Below, in pieces: positions 13,714-16,295 of a DNA stretch of 16,295 nt. Both the position numbers and the translations under genes were made by a program. A model generated the notes under the pieces. The model was not told the origin of the DNA. It saw nothing but the letters and a program-made list of their open reading frames with translations, and made no database searches. This stretch comes from Thermoproteota archaeon (GTDB lineage Archaea > Korarchaeota > Korarchaeia > Korarchaeales > Korarchaeaceae): the NCBI GenBank assembly GCA_021158805.1, contig JAGGTZ010000036.1:1-16295 (forward strand), written 5' to 3'. The stretch's first letter is position 1. Every line of letters begins with the position of its first letter.

Positions 13714-14596
13714 TTCTGCTGTTCCTACCGACGAGAGGGGACTTCCCTCTATATTAGTAAAGACATCTGGAGATTCTCTACTGCTGGATTGTGGAGAAGG
13801 TACGCAAAGACAAATCATTAGGTCTAAGGAGAGCTTAATGAGAATTAATAAAGTAGTAATAACACACCTTCATGGAGATCACTTCTTTGGTCTTCCAGCT
13901 CTCATACAGTCCCTAAGCATTCTGAGAAAAGGTTCAGAGCTTAAGATAATTGGACCCAAGGACCTTGATCCTCTCTTAGAGCATATTGAGAGAGTTACTT
14001 ACTCTAAACCGAATTTTCGTGTAGTATTTGAGGAGATTACAGAGGGCGTACCTATAGAATTTGGAAAATTCTACTTAGAGTTCTTTCCTGTTGAACATGC
14101 TGGGTTTGAGACGTACGGTGTCAAAATAAATGAGAAGGATAGACCAGGTCGTTTTGATCCAGATAAGGCCGATGAATTAGGAGTTCCTCCTGTACTCAGG
14201 GGAGTACTTCAAAAGGGATTCTCGGTTAAGCTTCCAAGCGGTAGAATAGTTAGACCTCAAGATGTAATGGGCCCTCCTAGGAGAGGGGCTGTAGTAGTGT
14301 ACTCCTCTGACACCAGACCTACCGATAAGGTTATTCAGGCAGCTAAGGGCGCTGACTTGTTGATACATGAGGCAACCTATCTCCATGACCTCAAGGAGAG
14401 AGCTGTCGCCACGGGTCATAGCACTGCGTTAGAGGCAGCGAACGTTGCTAAGGCTGCCGGTGTTAAGAGACTAGCATTAACGCACTTCAGTGCAAGATAT
14501 CGAAATGAAGACATGGAAAGATTCAGAGAAGAGGCACAAAGCGTTTTCGACGGAGAAGTAATAATAGCGAGGGACTTCTTAACGATAGACCTATGA
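13688..14596 (+). CDS. rnz: Ribonuclease Z (tRNA 3'-processing endonuclease)
   Basis: It cuts the 3' trailer from tRNA precursors next to the discriminator base. This is a 302-residue short-form metallo-beta-lactamase. Metal residues: THLHGDH (H60, H62, D64, H65), PVEH (H137), SSDTRP (D208) and LTHFSARY (H266). The family's TGHST (H244), which takes part in catalysis, and HEATY are present. The exosite insertion lies at about 150-200. The frame is open further upstream (TTG 13679, GTG 13682), but the ATG at 13688 gives the usual MRIKFLGTSS start. It closes the plus-strand array, right after Trm-G10, so two tRNA-maturation enzymes are encoded together. Its stop overlaps the convergent COG1325 gene by 6 nt. 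Confidence 0.95.
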   Translation: MRIKFLGTSSAVPTDERGLPSILVKTSGDSLLLDCGEGTQRQIIRSKESLMRINKVVITHLHGDHFFGLPALIQSLSILRKGSELKIIGPKDLDPLLEHIERVTYSKPNFRVVFEEITEGVPIEFGKFYLEFFPVEHAGFETYGVKINEKDRPGRFDPDKADELGVPPVLRGVLQKGFSVKLPSGRIVRPQDVMGPPRRGAVVVYSSDTRPTDKVIQAAKGADLLIHEATYLHDLKERAVATGHSTALEAANVAKAAGVKRLALTHFSARYRNEDMERFREEAQSVFDGEVIIARDFLTIDL

Positions 14597-15088
14597 GGGC
14601 CCTTCATGGGAGCCATAGAGGAGTTCGTGCGTTGATGCCTCTTTTACTATCTTGCCCTTCTCGGTCTGGGGACTAAGCCAGTTAGCAAGTATTAATGGAT
14701 CTCCACCATATTCTATCCTCAGAATTATTACCCCTAAGGGAGATATATCGTCCTCGTCACAGAGTCTTACTTTCCCGCTATATGCTGCCTGTTTATGAAA
14801 CTTCAATGGCCTTAACCTGCCGCTCCTAGATAATAACAGGCTTCTAGCAGTATCTAAAATTCTGTTACTCCTGAAAGATGATCTGAGTTTTATGAGTGCC
14901 TCATGTCCCTCCTTCCTTACGATCACCGTCTTTACATCATTTCCCACTATCTCAACATCGTCTCTCTCTTCATCGAAGGGAATAATCGTGTTTATAGCCT
15001 GAAGTACCTTTCTAACATCCTCCGTAGGGTAAATTTCAGCCCTTACCTCGAGTCTTATATTAAATCGGCTATCATTTGATCCCAACAC
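14591..15088 (-). CDS. COG1325-type RNA-binding protein (predicted exosome-associated)
   Basis: A 165-residue protein matching the archaeal COG1325 family. The first strand pattern LEVRAEIYPTEDVRKVLQAI (13-32) is its hallmark; the middle holds a basic region (KLRSSFRSNRILDTARSLLL), and a C-terminal strand carries GVIILRIEY. The family is predicted to bind RNA and is sometimes found near exosome genes; its activity is unknown. The likely start is GTG at 15088 (or TTG at 15085, which has better spacing from GGGTGGA). The gene start overlaps the TOPRIM gene end by 34 nt, so the two are probably coupled. The stop overlaps the RNase Z stop, tail to tail. Confidence 0.8.
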   Translation of the reverse strand: MLGSNDSRFNIRLEVRAEIYPTEDVRKVLQAINTIIPFDEERDDVEIVGNDVKTVIVRKEGHEALIKLRSSFRSNRILDTARSLLLSRSGRLRPLKFHKQAAYSGKVRLCDEDDISPLGVIILRIEYGGDPLILANWLSPQTEKGKIVKEASTHELLYGSHEGPS

Positions 15089-15471
15089 TCCACCCTTCCC
15101 CTTACAAAGCTCGATAGTTCCTCTATCATGGGTGGAAATCCAAATTTCTTGTATTCTCTTCTGGGTAGCTCCTCCACCTTGCCACCTAATTCGGTTATTT
15201 CAGATTTGAGCTTCTTATAGAGCTGAATTCCTTCTCTGTCAAAGTCAGTTAGGATTATAAATGTTTTTCCATATACTCTCCTCTCCCCAACCTCCTTAAG
15301 ATCCTTAAGGAGGCCAATAGCAAAACAAAAGTTAGCTTTAACCCCTAAATCTTGAAGAGAATTGACATCTTTAGGACCCTCGACTACCACTTCAACGTCT
15401 GGAGAGGTTGTGAATGCATTGAGCTTTTCTATCCAAGAGATAGTGTTATATACGAAGCGTTCTGCCTTCAA
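15055..15471 (-). CDS. Small stand-alone TOPRIM-domain protein (UPF0292-like)
   Basis: The 138 residues are almost entirely one TOPRIM fold, related to the domain in RNase M5, primase and topoisomerases. The catalytic Glu strand is VVVEGPKD (E31), and the DxD motif is ILTDFDREG (D76, D78). Small archaeal TOPRIM proteins of this size are widespread and of unproven function; nicking or RNA cleavage is inferred from the fold. The TTG start has GGAGG seven bases upstream, inside a short hairpin. It leads a two-gene unit with the COG1325 RNA-binding protein, which hints at RNA rather than DNA metabolism. Confidence 0.82.
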   Translation of the reverse strand: MKAERFVYNTISWIEKLNAFTTSPDVEVVVEGPKDVNSLQDLGVKANFCFAIGLLKDLKEVGERRVYGKTFIILTDFDREGIQLYKKLKSEITELGGKVEELPRREYKKFGFPPMIEELSSFVRGRVECWDQMIADLI

Positions 15472-15487
15472 GATAGGTCCTCCTATC
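15472..15487 (-). promoter_or_regulatory. Hairpin enclosing the SD site of the TOPRIM gene
   Basis: In the mRNA sense GATAGG-AGGA-CCTATC forms a perfect 6-bp stem with a 4-nt loop. The ribosome binding site GGAGG spans stem and loop, and the TTG start follows directly. The stem could hide the SD; at growth temperature it may be open. Confidence 0.45.
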
Positions 15488-15497
15488 GACTAGAGCC

Positions 15498-15514
15498 GGT
15501 ATACTTTAATAATG
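15498..15514. promoter_or_regulatory. AT-rich divergent promoter region, TOPRIM and secreted-protein genes
   Basis: The 89-bp gap between the divergent starts contains GGTATACTTTAATAATG. On the minus strand ATTAAAGTATA is centred about 35 nt before the TOPRIM TTG. On the plus strand TTTAATAA is centred about 52 nt before the ATG at 15561, leaving a leader with AGGTGA (15548-15553) seven bases from the start. The assignments rest on spacing only. Confidence 0.45.
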
Positions 15515-15560
15515 TTGTTTATTGATCATAATTGTAAGTGCCAACCTAGGTGAAACTATA

Positions 15561-16295
15561 ATGAAGTTCAGCGCTACAGGGCTGGCAATAACCTTGATGG
15601 TTTCCATACTTGCAATAACCTTATTACCTTCCTATGGATCGCCAGAGTCCGACACAAGTTTCAGTAGGCTAAATGTTCAAGTCGAGTTATATGAGAATTC
15701 AACCGCTAAAGTGATGATGATAGTTCGGGTTCATGTCTCAAGCGATTCTAACAAAAGTATAGAGTCCCTATACTTTCCAATAGTTCCTATCGGAAGGGCT
15801 AGGACCGTCCAACACATCGGTGTGAAGGATTACAGTAGCTTATCAGGTAATATCTCTTTAGAAAAGATTCAAAACGAATCATTTAGTGATCTGCTTATAG
15901 TTAGATTTTTGAAACCCGTAGAGCCGGGGGAGACGACCGAGTTCTCATTTGTCTTCACGGTTAAGCCAGATACTATCCTAGCCAAGGTAGGAAACGACAA
16001 GTACAGGTTCGTTTACAGGTTATACATGCCCAATCTAACGGTTGATCCTAATCTCTCAGCTATTAGAGTGTTATTGCCAGTTGGTGCCAGCGTTTCCAAG
16101 ATACAGGGTCCAAATGTATCCCTCCAGATGGATCCCCTTTCAGAGAGGCTAGTTGCAGTTTGGGAGCCTTTTGGAAAGCCTACAGGGCTAGGATGGGAAT
16201 TTTTCATGGAGTTTAGATTAACAGAAGAGGTAAGAACAGTCATTAAACCACCAGAAGAAGTGAATCAGACAAGTCTATCTCAAACTGGTAATGAG
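15561..16295 (+). CDS. Secreted or membrane-anchored sequon-rich protein (C-terminus outside window)
   Basis: The frame is open for 245 codons to the window edge. An ATG with AGGTGA seven bases upstream starts a signal peptide (about residues 1-26, hydrophobic 7-22, ending SYGS). The rest looks like beta-sandwich surface protein: alternating hydrophobic strands, one PGETTEFSFVF turn-strand at 122-132, no cysteine and no membrane helix yet. Eight N-glycosylation sequons (N46, N64, N97, N105, N158, N164, N185, N235) in 219 mature residues suggest a glycosylated surface protein. The visible end (PPEEVNQTSLSQ) looks like the start of a Ser/Thr/Pro/Gln-rich stalk. I recognise no family with confidence; a membrane anchor may lie downstream. 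Confidence 0.75.
   Translation, partial: MKFSATGLAITLMVSILAITLLPSYGSPESDTSFSRLNVQVELYENSTAKVMMIVRVHVSSDSNKSIESLYFPIVPIGRARTVQHIGVKDYSSLSGNISLEKIQNESFSDLLIVRFLKPVEPGETTEFSFVFTVKPDTILAKVGNDKYRFVYRLYMPNLTVDPNLSAIRVLLPVGASVSKIQGPNVSLQMDPLSERLVAVWEPFGKPTGLGWEFFMEFRLTEEVRTVIKPPEEVNQTSLSQTGNE

Noticed and set aside
16013..16243. Minus-strand frame of 76 residues near the right edge
   Set aside because: It is antisense to the secreted-protein gene, which has a signal peptide and SD, and its own sequence is nondescript.
1..16295. CRISPR array, insertion sequence, prophage or integration site
   Set aside because: No regularly spaced repeats, transposase or integrase, and no tRNA-derived direct repeat flanking either tRNA was seen.

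Overview
The window is chromosomal DNA from an archaeon, most likely a thermophile of the TACK group. The basal factors TBP, TFB and RNA polymerase subunit P (Rpb12) are all present. So are other archaea-typical genes: the bifunctional FBP aldolase/phosphatase, a short (226-residue) TIM, an ER-type signal peptidase, a 20S proteasome beta subunit, Trm-G10 methyltransferase, a Nog1-like GTPase and RNase Z. Arg codons are mostly AGA/AGG, Ile is often ATA, and the tRNA stems are very GC-rich although the coding DNA leans to AT. The beta subunit resembles a class I recall from Sulfolobus. A korarchaeal or other deep TACK lineage is possible, but the species cannot be fixed from this sequence. There is no CRISPR array, insertion sequence or phage gene.

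Layout. (1) 1-1785, minus: an operon read DUF89 phosphatase, AMMECR1, then a MurG-like glycosyltransferase cut by the window edge. (2) 1837-3601: TIM (plus) and FBP aldolase/phosphatase (minus), which meet tail to tail with a 14-nt overlap; they act at neighbouring steps of gluconeogenesis. (3) 3680-6249, minus: TFB, rpoP, signal peptidase and TBP, so three basal transcription genes lie within 2.6 kb. (4) 6250-6512: a non-coding stretch with the TFB promoter and two inverted repeats. (5) 6513-14596, plus: a dense array of tRNA-Gly(TCC), a 111-aa unknown, a C25/gingipain-like membrane-anchored peptidase, tRNA-Thr(GGT), a proteasome beta subunit that appears to lack Thr1, an M20-like hydrolase, a site-2 protease, a Nog1-like GTPase, Trm-G10 and RNase Z. 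(6) 14591-15471, minus: a small TOPRIM protein followed by a COG1325 RNA-binding protein. (7) 15561-16295, plus: a secreted protein rich in glycosylation sequons, running off the right edge.

Themes. The centre is a proteolysis neighbourhood: the C25-like enzyme outside the cell, S2P in the membrane, and proteasome and M20 in the cytosol. It runs into translation and tRNA-maturation genes (Nog1, Trm-G10, RNase Z) on the same strand as two tRNAs. Promoters follow the archaeal pattern. TATA-like boxes lie 25-28 nt from the start codons of DUF89, TIM and TBP, suggesting leaderless mRNAs. Genes inside operons carry strong GGAGG/GAGGTG ribosome binding sites. Eight of the 20 protein genes appear to start with GTG or TTG.
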